Shown piece by piece: positions 1 to 8,224 of a DNA stretch of 64,000 nucleotides. The DNA comes from Sporomusa silvacetica DSM 10669. GTDB lineage: Bacteria > Bacillota > Negativicutes > Sporomusales > Sporomusaceae. Position 1 is the stretch's first letter. The number at the start of each line of letters is the position of its first letter. Under the pieces are notes generated by a model that was not told the origin of the DNA, made no database searches, and worked only from the letters and a program-made list of their open reading frames with translations. Position numbers and translations under genes: made by a program. The stretch is taken from positions 1 to 64,000 of the forward strand of contig NZ_LSLK01000165.1 in assembly GCF_002257705.1 (NCBI RefSeq), read 5' to 3'.

Positions 1-481
1 AGGATATATTAATCTTGGTTCCTATGGAAAGACAGCTTACAATAACGTATTAAAAGGCTTTGGCATCGACTCGAAGAAGTACTCCTACGAAGAATGCAGC
101 AGCTCACCGGAAGCAGTTGCCAGTCCGATGGGCCGTGAACTTGATGGTATTTTCAAAAAATTCTTTAAGGACCATACGGCACAGGACGCAATAAACATCT
201 GCATTGACAACAAGATCTCAGCAGCACATATTAAAACCGCTGAGGAGGTTTACAATGAACCGCACTGGCGCATGAGAGGCGACTGGGTAAAATACACCGA
301 TCAGACTCTAAACAAGGAAGTGGAAGCCTTTGGTGTTATGCCTAAACTCTCGGAAACTCCGGGACAGGTATGGCGTGGGGCTCCGGCTCTAGGACAGGAT
401 ACGAATAGGATTCTTACTGAACTCCTTGGATACAGCGACAGCGAAATTGAGGCGTTAAAGGGTAAGGGTATAATTGATTAA
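1..481 (+). CDS. CaiB/BaiF family (type III) CoA-transferase, C-terminal part
   Basis: Partial gene cut by the window edge: frame 2 is open from the first bases to the TAA at 479-481, about 159 residues. Type III CoA-transferases move CoA between carboxylic acids. The C-terminal stretch with PGQVWRGAPALGQDT followed by GYSDSEIEAL closely resembles the end of carnitine CoA-transferase CaiB (PGQIWRG, then an acidic GYSE-type helix). The catalytic Asp lies upstream and is not visible, so the acyl substrate cannot be named. It is followed by a perfect hairpin and then by a sigma54-driven Mo-enzyme operon; whether the two belong to one pathway is unknown. Family assignment is firm, substrate open. 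Confidence 0.85.
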   Translation, partial: GYINLGSYGKTAYNNVLKGFGIDSKKYSYEECSSSPEAVASPMGRELDGIFKKFFKDHTAQDAINICIDNKISAAHIKTAEEVYNEPHWRMRGDWVKYTDQTLNKEVEAFGVMPKLSETPGQVWRGAPALGQDTNRILTELLGYSDSEIEALKGKGIID

Positions 482-520
482 GCATTGTTTGAAAGAGTAT
501 CCAATATTGGGATAAAGCGA

Positions 521-564
521 GACTTAGCTTTAGTTGGGGTTTTAACCCCAACTGAAGCTAAGTC
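521..564. terminator. Perfect hairpin after the CoA-transferase gene
   Basis: The arms GACTTAGCTTTAGTTGGGGTT and its complement form a 19-21 bp perfect stem with almost no loop, 40 bp after the stop. There is no clear T-tract, so it may be a processing or bidirectional stop structure rather than a classical terminator. Confidence 0.5.
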
Positions 565-633
565 AAGCAACTTGGTTATCGGATAAGCTAATGATGAGGT
601 TGGTAGACATTAGTTGTGCCAACCTTTTTTCTT

Positions 634-727
634 TATCCAGATGGAAAGTATAACTTTCCCTGGATTGAACGACTAAGGCTTGTGCTGGCGTCCTAAAGGA
701 CGCCGGCACAAGCCAAGTCTTATCTTA
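634..727 (+). repeat. Two-hairpin intergenic repeat, copy A
   Basis: About 94 bp. Hairpin 1 pairs ATCCAG..GGAAAG with CTTTCCCTGGAT; hairpin 2 pairs GGCTTGTGCTGGCGTCCT with AGGACGCCGGCACAAGCC inside GACT/AGTC ends. The same unit recurs at 32645, 33085, 34250 (inverted), 49182, 49868 and 58213. This copy has the only fully complementary second hairpin. I do not recognise the family. Confidence 0.8.
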
Positions 728-776
728 TTCTGGCCCATGATTTGGCGGATATAACCAGAATAAGAGCAAAATTAAT

Positions 777-817
777 TTGGGACAAAATGGTTTCATAAAT
801 AAAATTGTGTGTCCCAA
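777..817. promoter_or_regulatory. Upstream activator inverted repeat TTGGGACA-N25-TGTCCCAA
   Basis: The half-sites TTGGGACA (777-784) and TGTCCCAA (810-817) form a perfect inverted repeat 40 bp upstream of a sigma54 promoter, the position expected for an enhancer-binding protein. The same pair, at nearly the same spacing, precedes the chemoreceptor gene at 5975-6014. The cognate activator is not identified. Confidence 0.7.
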
Positions 818-856
818 AGCCAAATTTGTGTGGCGAAAATAAGGGCGCTTAACGGT

Positions 857-872
857 TGGCACAATACTTGCA
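857..872 (+). promoter_or_regulatory. Sigma54 (-24/-12) promoter of the Mo-enzyme operon
   Basis: TGGCACAATACTTGCA matches the sigma54 consensus TGGCAC-N5-TTGCA exactly, with 12 bp between the GG and GC doublets. It lies about 170 bp upstream of the ATG at 1042, so the mRNA has a long leader. Confidence 0.88.
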
Positions 873-939
873 ATATTAAGCGATGTCAGCCGAAATTATT
901 ATCCATATCTGTTTTGGATTATATCTAGGTTTCTGGCTA

Positions 940-963
940 AAAACTCCCACGGAGGAGTTTTTT
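940..963 (+). promoter_or_regulatory. Terminator-like hairpin in the Mo-operon leader
   Basis: AAAACTCC (940-947) pairs with GGAGTTTT (954-961) and is followed by Ts, between the sigma54 promoter and the start codon. It could act as an attenuator or be a chance hairpin. A further GTGGC/GCCAC pair lies just downstream. Confidence 0.4.
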
Positions 964-1041
964 AGGAGGTGGCATCCAAAGTAAAAGATAGCCACAATAA
1001 TAAATTAGTTGAAAAACTAAATTTTCAAAGGAGGAAGCTAA

Positions 1042-3417
1042 ATGTCTGCAAAAGAATGGCAGTGGCAGGAAGGCGAATATACTGTAACCCGTTCTACTCA
1101 TTGGTCAGGACCGGGTTGTCATGATGGGTGCGGCCTTCTGTATTACACGAAAGATGACAAATTGGTAAAAGTCGAGGGAGACCTTGATAATCCCTATAAC
1201 ATGGGAAGATTATGTATGCGTTGCCTGAATCAGGTGGAAGCATACAATAGCCCCCAACGTCTGAAATGGCCGTTAAAGCGTGTCGGTGAGCGCGGCGAAA
1301 ATAAATGGGAACGTATTTCCTGGGACGAAGCTTACGATATTATCGTTGAAAAAGTCAGAGGTATCCAAAAAGAATTTGGCGGAAAGTCAATCGTCGGCAT
1401 GGAAGGTACCGGGAGAAATATTATCTGGCAGGTACCTTATCTGACTTATGCTGCATTTGGCAGCCCCAACTATGTGCTGGGATTCCTGAGCGGTGATTCT
1501 TGCTATCTGCCTAGAGCTGCGCAGCAGGCTGTTATGAATAGTGACTTCTTTGTTGCTGACTGTGGACAATTTTTTGAAGATCGCTATAATAACCCCGAGT
1601 TTAAGTGCCCGGAAGTGATCATGATCTGGGGTAATAATCCTATCATCAGTAATGGCGATGGGTTCTTTGGACATTGGATTGTTGATGAAATGAGAATGGG
1701 AGCAAAACTCATTGTTGTTGACCCTCGTTTGACATGGTTGGCAGCGAGAGCAGATTACTGGCTGCAGTTAAGACCCGGAACTGACTGTGCGCTGGCGATG
1801 GGTATGCTAAATGTCATTATCAACGAAGATCTTTACGATCATGATTTTGTTGAAAATTGGTGTTCAGGATTTGAAGAATTAAAAGAACGTGTTCAGGAAT
1901 ATCCAACTGACAAAGTTGCTGAAATTACCTGGGTTCCGAAGGAAATCATCGAAGCCGCAGCACGGCGTTACGCTATTGCCAAACCGGCATCTATCCAGTG
2001 GGGTCTGGCTATTGACCAACAAGTTACCGGTATTGCGACTGCCCAGGCCGTTAATAGCCTATGGGCGATAACTGGAAATACAGATGTCCCGGGTGGTAAC
2101 ATCATTGCCAAGAGCGGATTCAATGTTGATGATGGTTATAGCTGCGGTTACGGCTGGGTGCCTAAAGAAATCCAGGAAGAACGCTTTGGAAATGAGAAAA
2201 ATCCTCTTAAAAAGTATGGGTTAGCTTCAACTGCCCATGGGGATACATGCCTCGAGGCAATTGAAAATGGTGGTCATCCGTACCCGGTTAAAATGTTGTG
2301 GTTGCAAACCACAAATACCTTTGCCAACATGGCATCTGAGGCACCCCGCGTTTATGAAGCCATGAAAAAAGTTGACTTCAATGTAGTAGTTGATCTCTTC
2401 ATGACTCCGACTGCCGTTGCTTGCGCAGATATCGTCTTACCTGCAGGTATGAGTGCAGAACGTGATAGTTTCAGAGCCTGGTTTGCACCGCTGCGTGCCA
2501 TTACTAAGATTGTTGACTATGAGGAATGCAAATCCGACGAGCAGATTATTCTTGAACTTGGTAAACGTCTGCACCCCGAAGCCTTCCCGTGGGAAACTGT
2601 TCCAGATTGGTTAAACTGGAAAATGGGCAATGACAAAGACAAATATCCGGATGCCTTCAAGTATGAATGGTCCGAAGAGGGTAAAAAGTTCCGTGAAAGA
2701 GGTAATACACAAGGTCTTACTTATTCGGAACTTAAGGAAAAAGTTTATATTTACCCCGAATGGCAGTACAAGAAATATGAAAAAGGTCTTCTGCGCCGTG
2801 ATAGACAGCCTGGCTTCAATACGGCTGACGGCAAGGTTCAATTATATATTGACTTGTTTGACGCATTTGACGTTGATCCGCTGCCGACTCATATTGAACC
2901 GCCAGAAAGTCCCTATTCAGATCCTGAACTGTATAAAGAGTATCCATTAATTCTAACTTCAGGTGCACGTTCATGGGAATTCTTCCACTCTGAACATCGG
3001 CAACAGCCAACTATGAGAATGTTCCATCCTCAGCCCTTGGTAGAAATTCACCCTGATACTGCCGAGAAATTGGGTATCCAAGAAGGCGATTGGGTATGGA
3101 TCGAAAGCAAGCGTGGCAGATGCAAACAAATCGCCACATTAAAAGTTGCTATTGACCCCAGAGTAGTAAGTGCTGAGCATGGTTGGTGGTTCCCGGAAAA
3201 AGAAGGAGCCGAGCCGAGCCTCTTTGGGACCTTTGATTCCAATATTAATAACTTGACCTCCCAGTGCCAGAACGGGCCAACTGGCTATGGAGCACCTAAC
3301 AAAAACTTGCTTTGCCGGATTTATAAAGTAACTGAAGAAAATAGTAAAATAATGCCAGGTGAACAAGTCACCCGAAGAGGAGGATGGGAATATGTCAGAG
3401 CTCAACTGCCAGAATAA
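1042..3417 (+). CDS. Molybdopterin oxidoreductase, catalytic subunit (DMSO reductase superfamily)
   Basis: A 791-aa Mo-bis-MGD enzyme with AAAGGAGG before the ATG. The N-terminus has a [4Fe-4S] motif with cysteines at 26, 30, 58 and 61. A cysteine at about 154 (SGDSCYLPR) is placed where the protein ligand to Mo sits in this superfamily. Later segments (WGNNP, GNTDVPGGN, and a C-terminal molydopterin dinucleotide-binding part with LTSGARSWEFFHSEHR) fit the four-domain fold. There is no Tat signal, so the enzyme is probably cytoplasmic. It overlaps the Fe-S subunit gene by 26 bp and is driven by the sigma54 promoter at 857. Close relatives include catechol dehydroxylases, transhydroxylases and acetylene hydratase; the sequence alone does not reveal the substrate. 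Confidence 0.9.
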   Translation: MSAKEWQWQEGEYTVTRSTHWSGPGCHDGCGLLYYTKDDKLVKVEGDLDNPYNMGRLCMRCLNQVEAYNSPQRLKWPLKRVGERGENKWERISWDEAYDIIVEKVRGIQKEFGGKSIVGMEGTGRNIIWQVPYLTYAAFGSPNYVLGFLSGDSCYLPRAAQQAVMNSDFFVADCGQFFEDRYNNPEFKCPEVIMIWGNNPIISNGDGFFGHWIVDEMRMGAKLIVVDPRLTWLAARADYWLQLRPGTDCALAMGMLNVIINEDLYDHDFVENWCSGFEELKERVQEYPTDKVAEITWVPKEIIEAAARRYAIAKPASIQWGLAIDQQVTGIATAQAVNSLWAITGNTDVPGGNIIAKSGFNVDDGYSCGYGWVPKEIQEERFGNEKNPLKKYGLASTAHGDTCLEAIENGGHPYPVKMLWLQTTNTFANMASEAPRVYEAMKKVDFNVVVDLFMTPTAVACADIVLPAGMSAERDSFRAWFAPLRAITKIVDYEECKSDEQIILELGKRLHPEAFPWETVPDWLNWKMGNDKDKYPDAFKYEWSEEGKKFRERGNTQGLTYSELKEKVYIYPEWQYKKYEKGLLRRDRQPGFNTADGKVQLYIDLFDAFDVDPLPTHIEPPESPYSDPELYKEYPLILTSGARSWEFFHSEHRQQPTMRMFHPQPLVEIHPDTAEKLGIQEGDWVWIESKRGRCKQIATLKVAIDPRVVSAEHGWWFPEKEGAEPSLFGTFDSNINNLTSQCQNGPTGYGAPNKNLLCRIYKVTEENSKIMPGEQVTRRGGWEYVRAQLPE

Positions 3418-3826
3418 AGAGACCAAAGGAAAAGCAGCCGCGTTTCCCCAAGCCAGAGAGGGTTTGGAACGCCTTCTAAAATCAGAGGAGACCTCTGGAA
3501 ATGGTCTGTTAATTGACTACGAATATTGCACAGGCTGCCACGCTTGTGAAGTTGCATGCATCAAAGAGTTAAATCTTGGTCCCAATCAATACGGTCTTAA
3601 GCTGCTGGAAGATGGACCTCGCAAGATGGCTGATGGCAAATGGGATTTGAATTATGTTCCTTTCCCCACCTCACTGTGCGATCTGTGTAAGGACCGAACC
3701 GCTGAGGGCAAGATGCCTAGTTGCGTACAGCATTGCCAATCACTGGTAATGAGTTATGGCCCTGTTAAAGAACTAGCTGAAAAAATGGCAAGAAAGCCCA
3801 AAATGGTATTGTTTACACCTAAATAA
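3392..3826 (+). CDS. 4Fe-4S ferredoxin-type electron-transfer subunit
   Basis: A 144-aa partner of the Mo enzyme. I use the internal ATG at 3392 because GAGGAGGA lies 8-10 bases before it; an upstream in-frame ATG at 3359 lacks such a site. Two cysteine groups, CTGCHACEVAC and CDLC...CVQHC, should bind two cubane clusters. This is shorter than the usual four-cluster DmsB/NrfC subunits. No signal peptide or membrane segment is present, so electrons probably pass to or from a soluble partner. Its last codons, FTPK-stop, are duplicated in the decayed repeat at 5367-5389. Confidence 0.88.
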   Translation: MSELNCQNKETKGKAAAFPQAREGLERLLKSEETSGNGLLIDYEYCTGCHACEVACIKELNLGPNQYGLKLLEDGPRKMADGKWDLNYVPFPTSLCDLCKDRTAEGKMPSCVQHCQSLVMSYGPVKELAEKMARKPKMVLFTPK

Positions 3827-3927
3827 GGTCCGGTTTGGGATATAATTAGTAGTTTACCTGGAGGCAAAGGGATCTTTTCCCTTTGTCTCCAGATAATAAT
3901 TTAATTTTTAATTAAGGAGGAAATGGA

Positions 3928-4158
3928 ATGTTAATTACTGAAGAAGACATTCTGAATGCCAAAAAAGCTTTTGAAAACAAGGAAGAAATTACTGATGAAG
4001 CAACAGCTACCCTTTACGCCAAAGCATTAACACGGAACAGCAAAAAATTTCCGGAATTACCGCAAAAGGTTAAGTATGTTGCGTTAAAACAAGAATCAGG
4101 TACGTATATTGTGGATTGGAGATCAACAGAAACTTGTTCTGCTGAAGGCAGGCCTTAA
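3928..4158 (+). CDS. Small conserved-looking protein of the Mo operon
   Basis: A 76-aa protein with AAGGAGGAAATGG before the ATG, 101 bp after the Fe-S subunit and on the same strand. It is hydrophilic with no signal peptide. It ends in TYIVDWRSTETCSAEGRP, with one cysteine near the end. I do not recognise the family. A mutated copy of its last 22 codons survives at 5391-5457 with mostly silent differences, which supports it being a real protein. It may be an accessory or chaperone subunit of the Mo enzyme, by position only. Confidence 0.7.
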   Translation: MLITEEDILNAKKAFENKEEITDEATATLYAKALTRNSKKFPELPQKVKYVALKQESGTYIVDWRSTETCSAEGRP

Positions 4159-4229
4159 GGAACCAGCTAATCATTTGCCTAATAACGAACAAAAGGCAGC
4201 TTACAACCTTAGTAAAATCACATGTTATT

Positions 4230-4322
4230 GACTAAAGTGAATTTACCGCAACTTTGCTGAAATGGTCAGGGACCAATTCAGCAAAGTTGGTCCCTGACCA
4301 TTTCACTAAAGTTGGTTTTGTT
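4230..4322. repeat. Palindromic repeat, left copy, bracketing the VOC gene
   Basis: Begins GACTAAAGTGAATTTACC and ends TTGGTTTTGTT. The interior is a 27-bp near-perfect palindrome (24 of 27 paired) built on GGTCAGGGACC/GGTCCCTGACC. A shorter version with the same ends lies at 5304-5371, on the other side of the VOC gene. It resembles a non-autonomous mobile element or recombination scar. Confidence 0.65.
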
Positions 4323-4411
4323 AATGTAGAAAATGCAAGGCTGAGCTTCCTTTGCTTTGCGTATCAAATTGAAGCGGTAGAAAATTCAATAAATATTAGG
4401 GAGATGTTAAA

Positions 4412-5272
4412 ATGTGTTTTAGACCTCCATCTATAGTAAAACCAGCAAAATGCCCTGATTGTGGTACAGTAAATCCGCCGACGAAAAAAATCTGCAGTAA
4501 ATGTCAAGCAGATCTTACGATTACACAAATAAATCCTATCAATTGGTTTGATATCCCGGTTAATGATTTGTTGAGAGCTAAGACATTCTACGAAACAGTG
4601 TTTAGCTATTCCCTTACTATTAATGAAACGGAAACGCCGAATAGGGCCTATTTTCCACTTACACCGGCAATAACCGGAACAAGTGGTTCTTTAGTAAAAG
4701 CGGATGGATATACACCTTCAGAAACTGGGTGTATAGTTTATCTATTGGTTAAAGATATTCCGGGAACCTTAGCTAAAATAGAAGCTAATGGGGGAAAAAT
4801 ACTTCAGTCTCAAACAGCAATGGGCGAGCTTGGCTTCATTGCTCATTTCCAGGATTGTGAAGGCAATCGGGTGGGTTTGTATACAACGACAATGGCTGCA
4901 AAAATGAATCCTGTCAATTGGTTTGAGATTCCAGTTAATGATCTGATGAAAGCTAAGAATTTCTACAAAACAGTGTTTAGCTATTCTCTTCCTTCCAGTA
5001 GCAAAATGGGAAAGTTGGATATGGTTTGGTTTCCAATGAAACCGAAAACCCCCGGAACATGTGGTTCTTTGGTAAAAGCGGATGGGTATATACCTGCGGA
5101 AACCGGAAATGTAGTTTATCTGTCGGTTAACGATATTCCGGGCACCCTAGTTAAAATAGAAGCTAATGGGGGAAAAACACTTCAGCCTCAGACGGAACTG
5201 GGCGAGCTTGGCTTCATTGCTCATTTCCAGGATTGCGAAGGCAATCGGGTGGGTCTGTACAAGCATAAATAG
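4412..5272 (+). CDS. Zinc-ribbon protein with two VOC (glyoxalase-like) domains
   Basis: A 286-aa protein. Residues about 14-35 form a zinc ribbon (CPDCG...CSKC). Two tandem VOC domains follow (about 42-160 and 167-284), very similar to one another: both contain NPxNWF(D/E)IPVNDL near their start and GELGFIAHFQDCEGNRVGLY at their end. VOC proteins of this subtype are often annotated as glyoxalase/bleomycin-resistance family, but the substrate cannot be read. GGGAGA precedes the ATG. The gene sits between two copies of a palindromic repeat and inside a duplicated stretch of the Mo operon tail, so it was probably acquired by a local rearrangement. Confidence 0.85.
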   Translation: MCFRPPSIVKPAKCPDCGTVNPPTKKICSKCQADLTITQINPINWFDIPVNDLLRAKTFYETVFSYSLTINETETPNRAYFPLTPAITGTSGSLVKADGYTPSETGCIVYLLVKDIPGTLAKIEANGGKILQSQTAMGELGFIAHFQDCEGNRVGLYTTTMAAKMNPVNWFEIPVNDLMKAKNFYKTVFSYSLPSSSKMGKLDMVWFPMKPKTPGTCGSLVKADGYIPAETGNVVYLSVNDIPGTLVKIEANGGKTLQPQTELGELGFIAHFQDCEGNRVGLYKHK

Positions 5273-5303
5273 GGCCAGCGGTAACTTAAAATTGAAAAGG
5301 TTT

Positions 5304-5371
5304 GACTAAAGTGAATTTACCGCAACTTTGCCGAATTGGTCCCTGACCAGTTCAGCAAAGTTGGTTTTGTT
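5304..5371. repeat. Palindromic repeat, right copy
   Basis: Shares its first 28 bases (one difference) and last 20 or so bases with the repeat at 4230-4322 but lacks about 25 bp of its centre. It is in the same orientation. Together the two copies bracket the VOC gene. Confidence 0.6.
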
Positions 5372-5490
5372 TACACCTAAATAAGGTCCAAGCATCAGGT
5401 ACATATGTTGTGGATTGGAGATCGACAGAAACTTGTTCTGCTGAGGGTAGGCCTTAAGGCTACAACTTTAGTAAAATCATAATGTCATTA
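5367..5490 (+). pseudogene. Decayed duplicate of the Fe-S subunit end and 76-aa gene end
   Basis: Bases 5367-5389 repeat the last codons of the Fe-S subunit and following bases (3811-3833). Bases 5391-5457 encode ASGTYVVDWRSTETCSAEGRP-stop, matching the tail of the 76-aa protein (4094-4158) with one conservative and several silent changes. Bases up to about 5490 match the region after that gene with a 40-bp gap. No start codon or upstream reading frame remains. Confidence 0.75.
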
Positions 5491-5497
5491 ACTTAAG

Positions 5498-5567
5498 AAA
5501 AACCAAAAAGAAGAATCATAGATGCGGCGCAATCTTAGCCCTTCTACGTTTCTTCTTTTTGGTTTTT
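5498..5567. terminator. Bidirectional terminator
   Basis: AAAAACCAAAAAGAAGAA (5498-5515) pairs with TTCTTCTTTTTGGTTTTT (5550-5567), with A- and T-runs on either side. It separates the VOC region from the convergent zinc-ribbon micro-gene. Confidence 0.6.
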
Positions 5568-5637
5568 TGGGTACTAAACTAGGCCGTATTTTAATTATCC
5601 ATCGTTCTTATATAATGCCAGTCGGGACGAATTCGAA

Positions 5638-5811
5638 TCAGGCTTTACTAATAATTTCACCAAAACGCTTATTAGGTTCTAGTACGGCGCCACATCTTTT
5701 ACAAATCTCTTTATCCTTAAGATTTGCACGTCTACATTTTGGACATTTTATAATTTTTTTATTGATGCTTTTGCATATCCCACACTCGTTACAGCTTAAG
5801 CACGTGCCCAT
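5638..5811 (-). CDS. Zinc-ribbon micro-protein
   Basis: A 57-aa protein with two metal-binding clusters: CLSCNECGIC near the N-terminus and CPKC...CKRCG, a treble-clef-like ribbon similar to the one that starts the VOC protein at 4412. I chose the ATG at 5811 because GGGAGG lies 9 bases upstream; two earlier in-frame ATGs (5844, 5820) are too far from or too near this site. No function is known; similar ribbons occur in regulatory or RNA-binding micro-proteins. It is convergent with the preceding genes. Confidence 0.65.
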   Translation of the reverse strand: MGTCLSCNECGICKSINKKIIKCPKCRRANLKDKEICKRCGAVLEPNKRFGEIISKA

Positions 5812-5974
5812 ACAGCTCATCCTCCCTGAGAATTTGGTATACATTTATTTTATCATACCATATTCTGCGTCTTGGTTTCTAAAGTTTTTAGTATGGGTGC
5901 AAATTCCGTGAAGGAAAATGCCCCAATAGCAGCACTTTCCCTAGATAGACTGGACACCTCAATGGTGAATCAAT

Positions 5975-6014
5975 TTGGGACATGATGAGTCATAATTAAA
6001 GGATTATGTCCCAA
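5975..6014. promoter_or_regulatory. Upstream activator inverted repeat, second copy
   Basis: TTGGGACA (5975-5982) and TGTCCCAA (6007-6014), the same half-sites as at 777-817, again ending 40 bp before a sigma54 promoter. Confidence 0.7.
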
Positions 6015-6053
6015 CGCATTAATAAAGGCGCATATCTTCAGGGTTTTCACCTA

Positions 6054-6069
6054 TGGCACAATAAATGCA
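6054..6069 (+). promoter_or_regulatory. Sigma54 promoter of the chemoreceptor gene
   Basis: TGGCACAATAAATGCA has the sigma54 GG and GC doublets 12 bp apart and differs from the Mo-operon promoter at two positions. It lies about 160 bp before the ATG at 6231. Confidence 0.82.
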
Positions 6070-6230
6070 GTTCAACTATATGTTAAGCTGAACGGTTATC
6101 CAATGCTATTTTGACTTAGATGCACTACCAATTAGTATTCAATAAAAAACGGCTAGGTGGCTGGGTGGTTCATGTCAGTGAAAACAGTGTTTTGGGGAAA
6201 TGACTTTTTTATAATAAACAGGAGGTTGCG

Positions 6231-8201
6231 ATGAAAAGCATTCAAACTAAACTAACGGTCACCATACTCATTATCTTCTTGGTAGCGATGAGTGTCTTGG
6301 GTGGCCTCAACTACTGGAGAGCGCGAACAATTGTTACCGGAGAAATCACAAGCAGCATGGAAAAACTAGCGGAGACTTCCGCGCTTAGTATTGGTGATTG
6401 GTTGGATAAAGGAATTTTCCATCTTGAAGGGATAGCAAAAGCGCCAGCAGTCCAAAGTGGTAATCTGGAAGAGATGGCTCCCTTTTTTGTACAAGTCAAA
6501 AAAAATATGGTTAAATTTGCCACCATTGGATACGTAGCGCCAAATGGGCAAGCAATCGACGCAAAAGGATTCAAGCTGAATTTTGGTTCAAAGGCTTGGT
6601 TTCAAAAGGCAATGCAAGGTAACGTTAGCGTGTCCGACCCGATTCTATCGCCCTCTGGCGATTTGGAAATTGTACTGGCAGTGCCGATCAAGGTTGAGGG
6701 GAAGACTAATGGTGTAATGTTTGGTGCGATTAATGTAGCGGATATTAACCAAAAGGTGCTTGAAATTAAGGCGGGAGAGACCGGCTACGGTTTCATGGTG
6801 CAGGAGAACGGTTTAATAATCGTTCATCAGAACAACGAAATGGCGATGAAGACTAATGTTTTAGAAAGCAAAGAGGCTAGTTCTACTATAAAGGCAACGT
6901 ACGAACGGATGGTCAAGGGAGAAAAAGGGCTTGCCGAATACGATGATAAAGGTATTACTACCACAGTGGCGTACGCGCCGGTGCCTAGAACAGGATGGTC
7001 ATTGGTGGTGAAGGTTCCTACTGCTGAAGTGACAAAGGAAGTGGCGTCGTTAACGGTAATTTCGTTGGTGACAATTATTGTAGTTTTGGTTTTAGCAGGT
7101 TTAATTATTGCTTGGTACGCCCGCAGTATGACGAAACCCCTCCGCGAACTGGAAATGGTAGCTAACCGGATTGCCGATGGAGATATTTCAAATACAACAC
7201 TGGATATTAACTCTAACGATGAGATTGGCCGACTAAGCCATAGCTTCGAACAGATGGCAAGGAACCTACGTGATCTTATCCAAAAAATTAGTGGGGCCAC
7301 AGAGCAAGTAGCGGCGTCATCGCAGGAACTAACAGCTAATTCGGAACAATCGGCTCAGGCAGCCAGTCAGATTGCCACTTCGATCACCAATGTGGCGTCG
7401 GGAGCCAGTGAGCAATTGGCTGCAGCCAGTGATACCACTGCTATTGTGGAACAGATATCGGCTGGTATTCAGCAGATCGCTGCTAACGCCAACCAGGTAG
7501 CTGCTCACTCAGCCCAGGCAGCCGAAAAGGCGAAAGACGGTGACAAAGCGGTGGAGAAGGCAGTAAATCAAATGGGTCAAATCGAAGAAACAGTCAATGC
7601 TTCCTCCCAGGTTGTATCAAAGCTGGGCGAACGTTCTAAAGAAATCGGTCAGATCGTCGATACCATCTCTGGTATAGCCGGTCAGACCAACCTTCTGGCG
7701 CTAAATGCGGCTATTGAAGCAGCACGGGCGGGAGAACAAGGCCGTGGATTTGCGGTGGTGGCCGAGGAAGTCCGTAAATTGGCTGAACAGTCCCAGGAGG
7801 CAGCGAAAAAGATCGCCGAGCTAATTGGGGAAATTCAGGAGGATACTGATAGGGCGGTTGTGGCCATGGACAACGGCACACGGGAGGTCCAAACCGGGAC
7901 CGAAGTTGTCAATACTGCAGGTGCTGCTTTTCGGGAAATTGCAGGCCTAGTGACAGGGGTGTCAGGCCAGGTGAAGGAAATTTCGGCAGCCATGCAGCAA
8001 ATGGCTTCAGGCAGCCAGCATATCGTGGATTCAGTCAAAAGGATTGATGATTTGGGTAAAAAATCATCAGGTGAGGCTCAGGGAGTTTCGGCAGCTGCGG
8101 AAGAACAATTGGCCTCCATGGAGGAAATTGCAAGCTCTAGCCAAGCTTTGGCAAAGCTTGCAGAAGATCTGCAAGTGGCAGTGTCTAAATTTCAAGTATA
8201 G
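6231..8201 (+). CDS. Methyl-accepting chemotaxis protein with periplasmic Cache-type sensor
   Basis: A 656-aa receptor with ACAGGAGG before the ATG. A first membrane segment (about 8-28) is followed by an extracytoplasmic region of about 240 residues with a double-Cache-like pattern, a second membrane segment (about 277-298), a HAMP domain (299-350) and a long signalling helix. The conserved hairpin tip GQTNLLALNAAIEAARAGEQ is present. Such receptors sense small molecules, often organic acids or amino acids, and control CheA through CheW. The promoter and activator site match those of the Mo operon, so the ligand may be a substrate of that pathway (inference). Confidence 0.95.
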   Translation: MKSIQTKLTVTILIIFLVAMSVLGGLNYWRARTIVTGEITSSMEKLAETSALSIGDWLDKGIFHLEGIAKAPAVQSGNLEEMAPFFVQVKKNMVKFATIGYVAPNGQAIDAKGFKLNFGSKAWFQKAMQGNVSVSDPILSPSGDLEIVLAVPIKVEGKTNGVMFGAINVADINQKVLEIKAGETGYGFMVQENGLIIVHQNNEMAMKTNVLESKEASSTIKATYERMVKGEKGLAEYDDKGITTTVAYAPVPRTGWSLVVKVPTAEVTKEVASLTVISLVTIIVVLVLAGLIIAWYARSMTKPLRELEMVANRIADGDISNTTLDINSNDEIGRLSHSFEQMARNLRDLIQKISGATEQVAASSQELTANSEQSAQAASQIATSITNVASGASEQLAAASDTTAIVEQISAGIQQIAANANQVAAHSAQAAEKAKDGDKAVEKAVNQMGQIEETVNASSQVVSKLGERSKEIGQIVDTISGIAGQTNLLALNAAIEAARAGEQGRGFAVVAEEVRKLAEQSQEAAKKIAELIGEIQEDTDRAVVAMDNGTREVQTGTEVVNTAGAAFREIAGLVTGVSGQVKEISAAMQQMASGSQHIVDSVKRIDDLGKKSSGEAQGVSAAAEEQLASMEEIASSSQALAKLAEDLQVAVSKFQV

Positions 8202-8224
8202 AGAAAAAAGTATGGTTTGTGCAT

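Noticed and set aside
4254..4436. 60-aa frame upstream of the VOC gene
   Set aside because: It lies mostly in the palindromic repeat and overlaps the VOC start without a ribosome binding site.
5522..5911. 129-aa plus-strand reading frame
   Set aside because: It is antisense to the zinc-ribbon micro-gene, starts inside a terminator arm, and has no ribosome binding site.
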